DNA of 64,000 nt from Bacillus fonticola. GTDB taxonomy: Bacteria > Bacillota > Bacilli > Bacillales > JC228. Below, piece after piece: positions 17,863-27,113 of the stretch (positions within the stretch are counted from its first letter, which is position 1; each line of letters opens with the position of its first letter). The stretch is from contig NZ_CP052135.1 of NCBI RefSeq assembly GCF_012955605.1, positions 1,209,501 to 1,273,500 on the forward strand, in the 5' to 3' direction. The notes under the pieces were generated by a model. That model was not told the DNA's origin, did no database searches, and saw only the letters and a list, made by a program, of their open reading frames with translations. The translations under genes and the position numbers were made by a program.

Positions 17863-18612
17863 ATGAGTTGGAAATGGAAAGTGGAGGGTAGAATGGCGAC
17901 GTTCACTTTAGATCGTCCTCATGTGAAAAACGCGATTAACGAAGACATCATGTTTGGTTTAGAACAACTTTGCGAAAACATCCGCTCGAACAAAAGCATT
18001 TCACTTCTCATCATACAAGGTAGCGGAGATGCGTTTTGCGGTGGCGGAGATGTACGAGCGTTCGCGCAAAAGGAGACACCAACCGAGATCCTACCTATTT
18101 TTCAAAGAATGGCAGATTGTTTATACAATCTTGCCACACTGCCTGTTATAACGATAGCAAAATTGAATGGCCCTGCTGTTGGAGGGGGCATGGAACTCGC
18201 GTCTAGTTGTGACTATCGAATTGCGATAAGTCCAACCTTTCCATGTGGGTGGATTCAATCAAAGTTATCGATCCCGACTGGGTGGGGTGGGACAAATCTA
18301 TTATTGGAAGCATTCGCGCAAGATCAAGTACTTTCCTGGGTCGTTCCCGGAAAAAAGCACACTGCCCTAGAGTGGAAAGACTTTGGATTTATTCATGAAA
18401 TATGTGAAACAAAGGAAGAGCAACAAACATTCTATCAACCTTTTTTATCGGCACTCCCCGCTGTTGTCCGTGCTTACAAAGAAGCTGCATCCCAAAAAAG
18501 AAGGGAGATCGGTTTGCGTGAACGCATGCAGAAAGAAGCGGCTCGCTGTGCGGCTTGCTGGGGTGGTCCGGAACACTTAGAAACTATAAACACGTTTTTA
18601 CATAAACGGTGA
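17863..18612 (+). CDS. Enoyl-CoA hydratase/isomerase family protein
   Basis: A 249-residue crotonase-fold protein. Both oxyanion-hole loops are seen: SGDAFCGGGDVRAF and LNGPAVGGGMELASSCDYRI. The C-terminal third (RMQKEAARCAACWGGPEHLE) resembles family members that pack against the active site. Which acyl-CoA it handles is unclear. The residue after GWIQSKLSIP is Thr rather than a typical catalytic Glu, so hydratase activity is uncertain. ATG at 17863 with AAGGTGGG upstream. It sits in a position that has no counterpart in the B. subtilis ylb region. Confidence 0.78.
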   Translation: MSWKWKVEGRMATFTLDRPHVKNAINEDIMFGLEQLCENIRSNKSISLLIIQGSGDAFCGGGDVRAFAQKETPTEILPIFQRMADCLYNLATLPVITIAKLNGPAVGGGMELASSCDYRIAISPTFPCGWIQSKLSIPTGWGGTNLLLEAFAQDQVLSWVVPGKKHTALEWKDFGFIHEICETKEEQQTFYQPFLSALPAVVRAYKEAASQKRREIGLRERMQKEAARCAACWGGPEHLETINTFLHKR

Positions 18613-18623
18613 CCCTTTTTGTT

Positions 18624-18985
18624 GTGGAAAAGGGGCGGAGCTACGCAGAATCCTAACATCATGTTAGTTATCCTATTAGAAAAACAACTTCGGATGTTGA
18701 TTGATAATGACATGGGGCTCCGCTCGCACCGCCTTGATTACAACTCGACTGCTTTGTGATCGGTTTCCAGGGATGGTTGAGTGCTTAGCTCATGAATGTT
18801 TTTTGTGGAAAAGGGGCGGAGCTACGCAGAATCCTAACATCATGTTAGTTATCCTATTAGAAAAACAACTTCGGATGTTGATTGATAATGACATGGGGCT
18901 CCGCTCGCACCGCCTTGATTACAACTCGACTGCTTTGTGATCGGTTTCCAGGGGTGATTGAGTGCTTAGCTCATGAATGTTTTTT
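18624..18985 (+). repeat. Tandem pair of a 181-bp element
   Basis: Two nearly identical copies with period 181 (GTGGAAAAGGGGCGGAG starts at 18,624 and again at 18,805). I see only two or three base differences between them, around CCAGGGATGGTT / CCAGGGGTGATT. Each contains the palindrome TAACATCATGTTA and ends in TTAGCTCATGAATG. Short ORFs inside are not likely genes. A diverged inverted copy is at 23,552-23,720 and a fragment at 3,258-3,305. Confidence 0.92.
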
Positions 18986-19173
18986 GTGGAGAAATTGCAG
19001 GCAACCTAGTCCTCTTCGTCTATCTTTCCTATTACGTGCATATATATGTCACAAATCAATAAGTGAAAGGCGCTTATCTAGGACCGTTGGGGGAAGTACG
19101 GGTAAGAACGCACCAACACCCGGAGTGACTATCAGCGTGCTGGCGCCTGAAACTTGACCAAAAAAGGGGAGGG

Positions 19174-19701
19174 ATGATGACGTTGACGAATACTAGACAA
19201 GATGCATGGACAAACGAGGAGGATGACTGTCTAGCTGAAATTGTCTTGGAGCACATAGAAAATGGCGGCACACAACTCCAAGCTTTTGAAGAGGTAGGGA
19301 AGCGTCTTTCGAGAACACCAGCAGCTTGCGGATTTCGCTGGAATTCATACCTACGCAAACAATATCAAGACGGTATTGAACAAGCAAAGAAAATGCGAAA
19401 AGAGCGAAAAAAGGTTTCTTTTGGTGAGATAGCACAAAAGAAAGCCGAGGCAAAGGTGACAGAAGAAAAAGAAAGTGAAATTCGCCCAGCTATTCAACAC
19501 TGCATGGATGCTTTGCAACAGTTGACTACACAATTACATCACTATGAACTACCTTCTTCGCAATATGAAGGGTTAAAGAAGGAAAACGAGCAGTTGAAAA
19601 GGGAAAAGATGGCACTCACCCAGCAAGTGGAACAACTCCAAGGAATATTAGAAAGAGCCCGTGCGCTAGTAGTGAGTTCTGTTCCGTATCATAGAGGATA
19701 G
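19174..19701 (+). CDS. rsfA: Prespore-specific regulator RsfA (YlbO)
   Basis: A 175-residue DNA-binding protein with an N-terminal SANT/Myb-like domain (residues about 7-60, with AWTNEEDDCLAEIV, RLSRTPAACGFRWNSYLRKQY) and a C-terminal coiled coil (about 125-168, LKKENEQLKREKMALTQQVEQL). RsfA adjusts sigma-F-dependent transcription in the forespore. Its place before ylbP matches B. subtilis ylbO. Start is one of two consecutive ATG codons after GGGGAGGG. A convergent bidirectional terminator follows. Confidence 0.88.
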   Translation: MMTLTNTRQDAWTNEEDDCLAEIVLEHIENGGTQLQAFEEVGKRLSRTPAACGFRWNSYLRKQYQDGIEQAKKMRKERKKVSFGEIAQKKAEAKVTEEKESEIRPAIQHCMDALQQLTTQLHHYELPSSQYEGLKKENEQLKREKMALTQQVEQLQGILERARALVVSSVPYHRG

Positions 19702-19743
19702 GTAACAGAGGAAGGAACATCAAACATGGGTGTATGAAGAAAT

Positions 19744-19775
19744 AAAAAAACAGCTAATCATGATGATTAGCTGTT
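19744..19775. terminator. Bidirectional terminator rsfA / ylbP
   Basis: Perfect stem AACAGCTAATCAT / ATGATTAGCTGTT preceded by an A-run and followed by a T-rich stretch. It overlaps the ylbP stop codon. Confidence 0.9.
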
Positions 19776-20246
19776 CGCTTTTTGTTCAGTGACACCTTCA
19801 GGGAACCAAATAAGCGGGTTTTCACCTTTGTCACGCTCCATGTCGTAGGTAGCAGGTTGAAAGCCCATCTTTTCCCAAAACTCCTGCGACTTAATACGCG
19901 CGTTGGTTTTAATAGGAACCCCATACTGTTTTGCGAATTGAACGAGGCTTGTGCCGTAGCCTTGGTCCTGGTAATCAGGAAGCACTTCCAATTTCCAAAG
20001 CTCCAAATAGTCCTGTGGTGGGTTGAAATAGCGGTCGTACTTGCCATTTACACGATACAAACTCATGCGGGCCACGAGCTTCTCACCAAAGTAAATCCCA
20101 TAAAATGGTGACTCACTGTCATTCTCAATCAAGTTGTCTTGTAAATCTTCCATCATTGAAAGTTCTTGATGACCAAATTCTCGAAATTTCTTAAATTCTT
20201 CAAGTGTTTTAAAATTAACATGAAGCCGTTCTACTTTCTTTGCCAT
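19767..20246 (-). CDS. ylbP: GNAT-family N-acetyltransferase YlbP
   Basis: A 159-residue acetyltransferase with the acetyl-CoA binding motif in LEVLPDYQDQGYGTSLVQFA (the Q-x-x-G-x-G/A type). Close to B. subtilis YlbP in size, position and C-terminal LIWFPEG. The acceptor substrate is unknown. I start at the ATG 20246 after GGGGGAGA on the minus strand, not at the in-frame start at 20270. Convergent with rsfA. Confidence 0.88.
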   Translation of the reverse strand: MAKKVERLHVNFKTLEEFKKFREFGHQELSMMEDLQDNLIENDSESPFYGIYFGEKLVARMSLYRVNGKYDRYFNPPQDYLELWKLEVLPDYQDQGYGTSLVQFAKQYGVPIKTNARIKSQEFWEKMGFQPATYDMERDKGENPLIWFPEGVTEQKANS

Positions 20247-20446
20247 GTGTCTCCCCCTAACAAAAAACATCTATTTTTTGATTTTTCCAGCTTGAAAGCG
20301 GTTTTCTACTATTATACATGAACTTAACAAAAAATTCTGCCCTCAAAAATTAGTAAGCGTTTTCAATTTATGCAGGAATTCGTTCTGTATTTGTCGAAGA
20401 AGGAAGAATTGTAGAGAAAGTAATGACAGAAAGGGGTAGGAGAGAA

Positions 20447-21805
20447 ATGACAAACACGCTTCTCATTGCGAATCGGAGTGAAATTGCTTCACGGATCATA
20501 GCAACAGCGAAGCGCATGGGGATACGGACTGTCGCTGTTTATAGCGATGCGGACGCGGCACTACCCTATGTAGAAGAGGCTAATGTTGCAAGAAGAATTG
20601 GCGAATCACCCCCAGCCAAATCGTACTTAAATCAAGATGCTCTCATGCAAATAGCGAAGGAAGAGCAATGTACGATGTTGCATCCTGGATATGGTTTTTT
20701 GAGTGAGAATCAAAAGTTTTGTGAGAAAGTTTTAGGTGAAGGGATTATTTGGGTAGGTCCACAGCCAAAAACGATCGGACAAATGGGGGAAAAAGTACAG
20801 GCGAGAAATATTATGAACCGTGCTGGTGTGCCGGTCGTACCTGGTAGTGAAGGACAAATTGCCACAGAGGAAGAGGCAATCTCTCTAGCAGAAGGAATAG
20901 GATACCCGGTTATGTTGAAGGCAAGTGGAGGTGGTGGAGGTGTGGGAATGGTCGTTTGCCATTCAGAACAAGATCTTGTCCGTACGTTCGCTTCCACAAA
21001 AAAACGTGCAGAGCAATATTTTCAAAATCCAGAAGTGTTTTTAGAAAAGTGGATTGAAGGAGCTCGCCATATAGAAGTACAAATCGCCGCAAGCAGAAGT
21101 GGAGAGGTTGTACATTTGTATGAACGAGAGTGCTCTATCCAGCGCCGCCATCAAAAAGTGTTAGAGGAGGCACCGGCACTTCATTTGTCTCAAGCGACGA
21201 AGGAAAAATTATACGAAGCTTCTATTCAGGCAGCAAAAGCGGTCAACTACGAAAATGTAGGAACGATTGAATGGATCGTAGACCAAGACGAAAACTTCTA
21301 TTTCCTTGAGATGAACACGCGCCTGCAAGTCGAGCATGGCGTTACTGAACAAATTATCGGAATTGACCTCGTGGAGTGGCAGCTACGTATTGCTGCAGGG
21401 GAGTCTTTGCCGCTTCACCAGCACGAAATTAAGCCGAGTGGGCACAGTATCGAATGGCGTTTGTATGCAGAAGATCCGAAAACCATGTTTCCTTCTCCAG
21501 GGAAGCTGTCTAGGTGGGAGCTTTCTATAGCAAAAGGGATTAGACTCGATATTGGGTATCGCGAAGATAATACGGTGACCCCGTTTTACGATCCGTTACT
21601 CGCAAAAATTATTGCTTACGGGGATAATAAAGAAGAGGCAGTTCGTCTGTTGCACGAGTGGTCGAATGAAACGACGATCGAGGGTGTGAAGACAAACCTT
21701 CCTTTGTTACAAGAAGTATTAGTAGATCAACAGTTTATTAAGGAAACTTATACGACAAACTATCTTACAGAGCTGCAGAAGCAGAAAGGGGAACAAAGCA
21801 TATGA
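20447..21805 (+). CDS. Biotin carboxylase subunit of an acyl-CoA carboxylase
   Basis: A 452-residue biotin carboxylase. It carries N-terminal LLIANRSEIASRI, the ATP-grasp glycine loop KASGGGGGVGM, ERECSIQRRHQKV and the catalytic EMNTRLQVEHGVTE. It would carboxylate biotin on the small carrier protein encoded next (ATGA overlap). This is not the housekeeping accBC pair, because the three genes match the arrangement of acyl-CoA carboxylases of the propionyl-CoA or methylcrotonyl-CoA type (compare yngHA-yngHB-yngE of B. subtilis). ATG 20447 follows GTAGGAGAG; an upstream ATG at 20423 lacks a site. Confidence 0.9.
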   Translation: MTNTLLIANRSEIASRIIATAKRMGIRTVAVYSDADAALPYVEEANVARRIGESPPAKSYLNQDALMQIAKEEQCTMLHPGYGFLSENQKFCEKVLGEGIIWVGPQPKTIGQMGEKVQARNIMNRAGVPVVPGSEGQIATEEEAISLAEGIGYPVMLKASGGGGGVGMVVCHSEQDLVRTFASTKKRAEQYFQNPEVFLEKWIEGARHIEVQIAASRSGEVVHLYERECSIQRRHQKVLEEAPALHLSQATKEKLYEASIQAAKAVNYENVGTIEWIVDQDENFYFLEMNTRLQVEHGVTEQIIGIDLVEWQLRIAAGESLPLHQHEIKPSGHSIEWRLYAEDPKTMFPSPGKLSRWELSIAKGIRLDIGYREDNTVTPFYDPLLAKIIAYGDNKEEAVRLLHEWSNETTIEGVKTNLPLLQEVLVDQQFIKETYTTNYLTELQKQKGEQSI

Positions 21806-22026
21806 CGACAATTCCATCTACAATGGCAGGGACAGTGTTTAAAATCGAAAAGAGCGTAGGAGATACAGTTTCAATCGGAGACGTGGTTGTCATTCTAGAA
21901 TCTATGAAAATGGAAATTCCGATCGAAAGCCCAGTTGCAGGGACGGTTTCCGCGATTTCCTTTGCAGAGGGGGACTTTGTGAACGAAGGAGATACGCTTA
22001 TGGAAGTGGAAGGAGGAGGGGCGTAA
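21802..22026 (+). CDS. Biotin carboxyl carrier protein
   Basis: A 74-residue single biotinyl domain. The biotin attachment lysine is in ESMKMEIPIESPVAG, in the usual place near the middle, and the hairpin glycine GDTLMEVEGGG closes the fold. It overlaps the upstream carboxylase gene by four bases (ATGA) and the downstream transferase by one (TAATG), so all three are translationally coupled. It is much shorter than AccB and lacks its N-terminal linker, as in YngHB. Confidence 0.92.
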   Translation: MTTIPSTMAGTVFKIEKSVGDTVSIGDVVVILESMKMEIPIESPVAGTVSAISFAEGDFVNEGDTLMEVEGGGA

Positions 22027-23549
22027 TGAGTTCTTCTACCGTAGAGAACGATCGTGCCTCTTTGCAACAAGGTGGAGCGGAAAAGTACCACGAAAAATTG
22101 GCTAGCCAAAATAAGTGGTTCGTGCGCAAGCGGTTAGAGGTACTTTTTGATGAAGGAAAGTATCGCGAAGACGGGTTGTATGCAAACAGTGAAGCAGAGG
22201 GACTACCTGCAGATGGTGTCGTTACGGCGATTGGTCGCGTTGGAGGAAGAAAAGTATGTGTCATCGCCAACGATTCGACGATTAAGGCTGGCTCGTGGGG
22301 AGCAAAAACGGTAGAAAAGATTATTCGTATGCAAGAAACGGCTGAGTCTCTTCGTTTGCCGTTATTCTACCTGGTAGACTCTGCTGGCGCACGCATCACA
22401 GACCAGCTACAAATGTTCCCTAATCGAAGAGGTGCGGGTCGCATTTTCCATAACCAAGTCCGTTTATCTGGTGTGGTACCGCAAATTTGCCTATTGTTCG
22501 GACCTTCAGCAGCTGGTGGAGCGTACATACCGGCGTTTTGCGACTGTGTCATCATGGTGGATGGTAATGCTTCCATGTATTTAGGATCGCCGCGAATGGC
22601 GGAGAAGGTGATTGGAGAGAAAGTATCGTTGGAGGAAATGGGCGGTGCACGCATGCACTGCACCATTAGTGGCGTTGGCGATGTGCTCGTTTCAGATGAA
22701 GCGGAAGCGATTGGTAAAGCAAAAGCGTATTTTGCTTACATGCCGCAATGCTATGGAGACAGAACAAAATCTGTCCCTGCTGTAAATCCGTCGGCCGAGC
22801 GCTCATTAGAAGAAATTGTTCCAACGCATCCGCAAGCCCCTTTCGACATGTATGAAGCAATTGAAGCGCTTGTCGACGGAAATAGCTTCTTCGAAATGAA
22901 GCGTGAATTTGCCAAAGAGCTCATCACAGGGTTTGCCCGTCTTGGCGGGAAGCAGATTGGAATTGTTGCTAACCAGCCGAAAGTAAAGGGTGGCGTATTG
23001 TTTGTGGACTCGGCAGATAAAGGCGCCCGGTTCATCCAATTGTGCGATGCGTTTGATATACCGCTTTTGTTCCTCGCAGATGTTCCTGGATTTATGATTG
23101 GAACAAAAGTGGAAAGAGCAGGCATCATTCGCCACGGAGCAAAATTGATTTCAGCTATGAGTGCAGCGACGGTTCCGCGAATTAGCGTGATCGTTAGAAA
23201 AGCGTTTGGCGCAGGACTCTACGCAATGGCTGGCCCTGCGTTTGAACCAGACTGCACACTTGCCTTGCCAGGTGCACAAATTGCGGTCATGGGTCCAGAA
23301 GCGGCTGTAAACGCAGTGTATGCGAATAAAATCGAAGCGCTGGAAGGAAAAGAGCGTCTCGCATTCGTTCAAGAAAAACATGCCGAGTATGTGGAGTCTG
23401 TTTCATTAGACAAGGTCGCAAGTGAGATGATTGTAGACGAAATCGTGGAACCGAATGACCTTCGTGAGGAGCTACTCGATCGTTTTGATCTATACGAATC
23501 AAAGGTAAGAACGGTTCCGCAACGTAAACACGGCGTGATTCCGGTATAA
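22026..23549 (+). CDS. Acyl-CoA carboxylase carboxyltransferase subunit
   Basis: A 507-residue carboxyltransferase of the propionyl-CoA/methylcrotonyl-CoA carboxylase beta type, with fused N- and C-terminal crotonase-like halves. Visible marks include VDSAGARITDQ, GPSAAGGAYIPAFCD, FVDSADKGARFIQLCD and GFMIGTKVERAGIIRHGAK, in which the acyl-CoA and biotin sites lie. It transfers CO2 from carboxybiotin to an acyl-CoA. The substrate (3-methylcrotonyl, propionyl or acetyl) cannot be set from sequence by eye. Last gene of the operon. An inverted 181-bp-type repeat lies directly after the stop. Confidence 0.88.
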   Translation: MSSSTVENDRASLQQGGAEKYHEKLASQNKWFVRKRLEVLFDEGKYREDGLYANSEAEGLPADGVVTAIGRVGGRKVCVIANDSTIKAGSWGAKTVEKIIRMQETAESLRLPLFYLVDSAGARITDQLQMFPNRRGAGRIFHNQVRLSGVVPQICLLFGPSAAGGAYIPAFCDCVIMVDGNASMYLGSPRMAEKVIGEKVSLEEMGGARMHCTISGVGDVLVSDEAEAIGKAKAYFAYMPQCYGDRTKSVPAVNPSAERSLEEIVPTHPQAPFDMYEAIEALVDGNSFFEMKREFAKELITGFARLGGKQIGIVANQPKVKGGVLFVDSADKGARFIQLCDAFDIPLLFLADVPGFMIGTKVERAGIIRHGAKLISAMSAATVPRISVIVRKAFGAGLYAMAGPAFEPDCTLALPGAQIAVMGPEAAVNAVYANKIEALEGKERLAFVQEKHAEYVESVSLDKVASEMIVDEIVEPNDLREELLDRFDLYESKVRTVPQRKHGVIPV

Positions 23550-23551
23550 AC

Positions 23552-23720
23552 ATTCATGAGCTGAGCACTCAATCCGGGTCACAAAGCAGTCTATTTTTGA
23601 TCAAGGCGGTGCGGGTGAAACTCCGTGAAGTGTATAAATCAGCATACGAAGTTGTTTTTCTAATAGGATAAGTATCATGATTTTAGGATGCTGCGTAACT
23701 GCGCCCCTATTCCACATAAA
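23552..23720 (-). repeat. Inverted, diverged copy of the 181-bp element
   Basis: Reads as the reverse complement of the elements at 18,624-18,985. Shared phrases are CATTCATGAGCT-AGCACTCAAT, ATCAAGGCGGTGCG, GAAGTTGTTTTTCTAATAGG and the end CTGCG--CTGCGCCCCT-TTCCAC. It is clearly diverged, especially in the middle. It begins within three bases of the carboxyltransferase stop codon. Confidence 0.88.
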
Positions 23721-23741
23721 TAGATGATTGTTTTAGTAGAG

Positions 23742-23776
23742 GAATCGGTTCTTGTAGCCGGTTCCTTTTCTATTTC
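23742..23776 (+). terminator. Terminator-like hairpin after the carboxylase operon
   Basis: GGAATCGG / CCGGTTCC stem followed by TTTTCTATTTCTT. Confidence 0.65.
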
Positions 23777-23864
23777 TTATTTTCTGTAACTTTAGCAGGA
23801 GGACTTCGTTTCCTTCCTAGAACAATTTTGCTAAACTGATAGAAAAAGAGAAGGGGGCTCTCAT

Positions 23865-24737
23865 GTGATGCATATTGTCGTTATCGGTGGTGGGGCTGTA
23901 GGGCTACTGAGTTCAGCCTACTTACGAAAGTCGCATCATGTGACAGTCGTAACAAGAAGAAGAGAGCAGGCCGTGTTACTCAATGAACAAGGAATTAAGC
24001 TAGTGAGAGAGGGACAAGAAGAGTTCGTCCCTATAACCGCAACGTCAGACACCTCCACTTTGCATAGCGTTGACGAAGTATGGATCGCTGTCAAACAAAC
24101 GCATCTTGACGACGTGATGGCGACGCTTATGGCTACACCACCATTACTGCGAGCACAACGTTGGGTGTTTTTGCAAAATGGTATTGGGCATTTACGCTAT
24201 AAAACAGAACAAGCGCTTCCTTCGCTTCACTTCGGAGTTGTGGAGCATGGGATTTGGAAATCTTCTGATGCGAGTGTCCACCATAAAGGGATCGGTAACA
24301 TCCGTATAGATAAATCGTACAAACCACCCGTACAAGATTCATCATTTCCGTTTATAAAAGAAGAAAATATCGAGGTCGTTCTCCGCCAGAAACTGCTTGT
24401 GAACTTATGCATCAATCCTCTTACTAGCCTTCTTCAATGCCAAAATGGGGCGCTTGTCAACAATGACCATTTACGTGCTACGTTACGTACGCTCGTATCG
24501 GAATTGTCACCTGTTATTGGAGAAGACAGTGAGGCGATGTGGGCTTACACAACGTCGATTATTGACAAGACTCGGCACAACATCTCCTCTATGGCACAAG
24601 ATGTAGCGCGTGGGACAACTACGGAGATGCGCGCGTTTTTAAAAGATATTACAGATCTTTCAGGAGGAGATATAGCGCGTGTCGCTGTCACCCATGCAAT
24701 CGCCAACATCGTTCTAGCAAAGGAAGGAGAGGTGTAA
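23865..24737 (+). CDS. panE: 2-dehydropantoate 2-reductase
   Basis: A 290-residue ketopantoate reductase (YlbQ position), making pantoate with NADPH for vitamin B5 and CoA synthesis. The Rossmann motif VIGGGAVGLLSSAYL is at the N-terminus, KQTHLDDVMATL contains the conserved lysine region, and LLVNLCINPLTSLLQCQNG carries the family's catalytic Lys/Asn zone. Start GTG 23865 or ATG 23868 after AAGGGGG. The DUF3397 gene starts two bases after its stop. Confidence 0.9.
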   Translation: MMHIVVIGGGAVGLLSSAYLRKSHHVTVVTRRREQAVLLNEQGIKLVREGQEEFVPITATSDTSTLHSVDEVWIAVKQTHLDDVMATLMATPPLLRAQRWVFLQNGIGHLRYKTEQALPSLHFGVVEHGIWKSSDASVHHKGIGNIRIDKSYKPPVQDSSFPFIKEENIEVVLRQKLLVNLCINPLTSLLQCQNGALVNNDHLRATLRTLVSELSPVIGEDSEAMWAYTTSIIDKTRHNISSMAQDVARGTTTEMRAFLKDITDLSGGDIARVAVTHAIANIVLAKEGEV

Positions 24738-24739
24738 CC

Positions 24740-25132
24740 ATGTGGCTCATCTCTCAATTGATTGCGTTATTTGTTACTTTTCCGCTGCTTGTATACATGG
24801 GGAGTTTCCTCATCGTGAAAATCATCAGTCACTCACATCGTCTGGCGGTGTGGGTGGCCATCTCGCTTACAACTATTTTTTTACTCATTGGGTGTCAAGT
24901 TTTGCTCGGTCTCCTCTTTGGAAACTTTGCCGTTTGGTGGATGTACAGTGCGCTCGTCGTCGGTTTTACGATTTTTGTCATCATTTACCGAGTACGTCGC
25001 GATGAATTGCTATGGGGACGGGTCACGAAAGCTCTACTAAAGTTCACGTTTTTGACGCTCTTGAGTACTCATTTCGTCTTATTTATATATGGCATGACGG
25101 TGTATGCAATGGAATCAATGGGTATTTTGTAA
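24740..25132 (+). CDS. DUF3397 membrane protein
   Basis: A 130-residue protein with four hydrophobic segments (about residues 4-27, 38-60, 66-84 and 100-122), matching DUF3397, a Bacillaceae family usually found upstream of bshC. Function unknown. It starts two bases after the panE stop, so the pair is likely co-transcribed. ATG start with GGAGAGGTG upstream. Confidence 0.82.
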   Translation: MWLISQLIALFVTFPLLVYMGSFLIVKIISHSHRLAVWVAISLTTIFLLIGCQVLLGLLFGNFAVWWMYSALVVGFTIFVIIYRVRRDELLWGRVTKALLKFTFLTLLSTHFVLFIYGMTVYAMESMGIL

Positions 25133-25310
25133 TCTCCTATCACGTGAGCACCTTTTTTTCTTTCCAACTAGCCCCGTGCTATACTAAGCTGTGGAATGTT
25201 GACTGGAAGAAGGAAAGTGTAAGCGAGGATGTACCCGCTTGCACTATATAATGAAAAGCGGAAGGCGTTTTCCTTGCGTCTGTAGCCTAGATATAGAGGA
25301 GTAAGACTTT

Positions 25311-26945
25311 ATGGAACTCACGAAACTTCACTTAACCAATAAACAATCTTTTGTCCAAGCATATCTTACGGGAGAAGCGTCTGTGGCCTCTGCATTTCCG
25401 TATCGATTTGATGATGCATCCCTCCAAAAAAGAGCGGCATCTCTTCAAAATAGTAGACATGAGCGTTCTCAGCTTGCTGAAGTGATTCGATCTTATATGG
25501 AGCCACTCGGTGTTGGGGAAAAGGTAGAAGAATCTTTGCAGCAGTTGGCAGACCCTTGTTCTTCGGTCGTGATTGGCGGACAACAAGCAGGCGTACTTCT
25601 GGGGCCCTTGTACACACTACACAAATTGATATCGATTGTTCGGTTAGCAAAGGAACAGTCTGAAAAACTACATATACCTGTTGTGCCCGTGTTTTGGATA
25701 GCTGGCGAAGATCACGATTTTGATGAGGTGAATCATCTATTCTTTCATGAGGCATCACGGTGGGAGAAAAGGGGTTACCCGAAGCGAATTCTTTCCAAAC
25801 AAATGGTGCACGACACTCCCATCGAGCACCTGGAAATGGAGAGCTATATACACCGAGTTTGTCGTGCGTTAGGTGAGACTCCACACACAAAAGCGATACA
25901 AAGGCGACTGCTTACTTCTTTGCAAGAAGGGGATACTTGGACAACATACTTTGCTAAACTCGTTCATTTCTTTTTTCAAGAAGAAGGTTTGCTGTTGATT
26001 GACGCCAGCGACCGAAACTTGCGAAAACTGGAGAAACCTTTCTTCCAAGAGCTGTTGCACCGTTCTCGAGATATTAGTGAAAACTTACAAAAAAGACAAC
26101 GAGCTTTGCAAAGCTCCCACTTCTCGCCACTCATCCAAACAGAGTCAGATTGTGCTCATTTGTTTGTACAGGAAGAAGGAGAACGCGCTCTTTTATACCA
26201 CACGGAGGAAGTAGGAGTATTCCGAACAAAATCAGGTGGAACCTATACCGTAGCTCAGCTGGAACAAATGCTTGAGGAAGAAGAAGTGTTTCCGTTAAGC
26301 AACAACGTGGTAACGAGACCGCTTATGCAAGAGCACGTATTTCCTACCCTGGCGTTTATTGCAGGCCCAGGGGAAATCGCCTACTGGGGAGAGCTGACGG
26401 ACTTATTCACTACGTTTCGATTAGAAATGCCGATCGTGATGCCGCGCCTTTCGATCACATTAGAAACAGGGCACATGGCAAATGCACGAAAAAAACTGAA
26501 TCTATCTATAGAAAACTGCTTTGGGGACGGGTTGATGGAAAAGCAACAAGAATTGCAAAAAGCGTTTGCGCCTCAATCTGTTCACGATACGATCACAACG
26601 CTGCAAGCGCACATACAACAACAACACAAAGCTATTCAGCAGCTTGTGAGCGAGTACGACCGAGGACTCAACCTATTTACAGAGAAAAACGAACTCCTTT
26701 TACAGGTCCAACTCGAAAAACTGCACAAGGAAGTAAGAAAATCAACACTCCGTAAGCACGGAACGACTTTCAATAGAATGGAGCAAGTCGTTGCAGGATT
26801 CCAACCCCAAGGCGGCTACCAAGAAAGAACGTGGAACTTGCTCCCGTTTGTGAATGAGTATGGGTTGCAACTAATTCAAGACTTAATTAGTCAACCCTAT
26901 TCCTTTGACGGAAGTCATACCGTCGTTCACCTTGCCGACAAATAA
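25311..26945 (+). CDS. bshC: Bacillithiol synthase BshC (cysteine-adding)
   Basis: A 544-residue protein matching BshC (YllA), which adds cysteine to glucosaminyl-malate in the last step of bacillithiol synthesis. Typical stretches include VVIGGQQAGVLLGPLYTLHK, PVFWIAGEDHDFDEVNHLF, AFIAGPGEIAYWGELTDLF and the closing EYGLQLIQDLI. Length is standard. ATG with TAGAGGAGT upstream. Upstream at 25,219-25,242 a hairpin GTGTAAGCG / CGCTTGCAC sits just before TATAAT and may be regulatory. Confidence 0.94.
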   Translation: MELTKLHLTNKQSFVQAYLTGEASVASAFPYRFDDASLQKRAASLQNSRHERSQLAEVIRSYMEPLGVGEKVEESLQQLADPCSSVVIGGQQAGVLLGPLYTLHKLISIVRLAKEQSEKLHIPVVPVFWIAGEDHDFDEVNHLFFHEASRWEKRGYPKRILSKQMVHDTPIEHLEMESYIHRVCRALGETPHTKAIQRRLLTSLQEGDTWTTYFAKLVHFFFQEEGLLLIDASDRNLRKLEKPFFQELLHRSRDISENLQKRQRALQSSHFSPLIQTESDCAHLFVQEEGERALLYHTEEVGVFRTKSGGTYTVAQLEQMLEEEEVFPLSNNVVTRPLMQEHVFPTLAFIAGPGEIAYWGELTDLFTTFRLEMPIVMPRLSITLETGHMANARKKLNLSIENCFGDGLMEKQQELQKAFAPQSVHDTITTLQAHIQQQHKAIQQLVSEYDRGLNLFTEKNELLLQVQLEKLHKEVRKSTLRKHGTTFNRMEQVVAGFQPQGGYQERTWNLLPFVNEYGLQLIQDLISQPYSFDGSHTVVHLADK

Positions 26946-26980
26946 AAAAACCCCCACTTTGCACCACTACATGTGGGGAA

Positions 26981-27023
26981 TCCAAGACCGAGCCACACAT
27001 TCCGTGTGGCTCGGTCTTGTTTA
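26981..27023 (+). terminator. Terminator of bshC
   Basis: Long perfect stem CAAGACCGAGCCACAC / GTGTGGCTCGGTCTTG with a five-base loop and T-rich end. A second, shorter stem (CCCCAC / GTGGGG) precedes it. Confidence 0.93.
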
Positions 27024-27113
27024 GTGTATTCATCAACCAGAGAGTTTTGCAAAATCAACGTGATGTGCTGTGATCAGAAGAATCCATACATCCTAATGGT
27101 CAGTTTATCTCAA

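Noticed and set aside
18701..19157. Two overlapping frames starting MIMTWGSARTALITTRLL
   Set aside because: Both lie in the duplicated 181-bp element. The inverted copy at 23,552 does not keep the frame.
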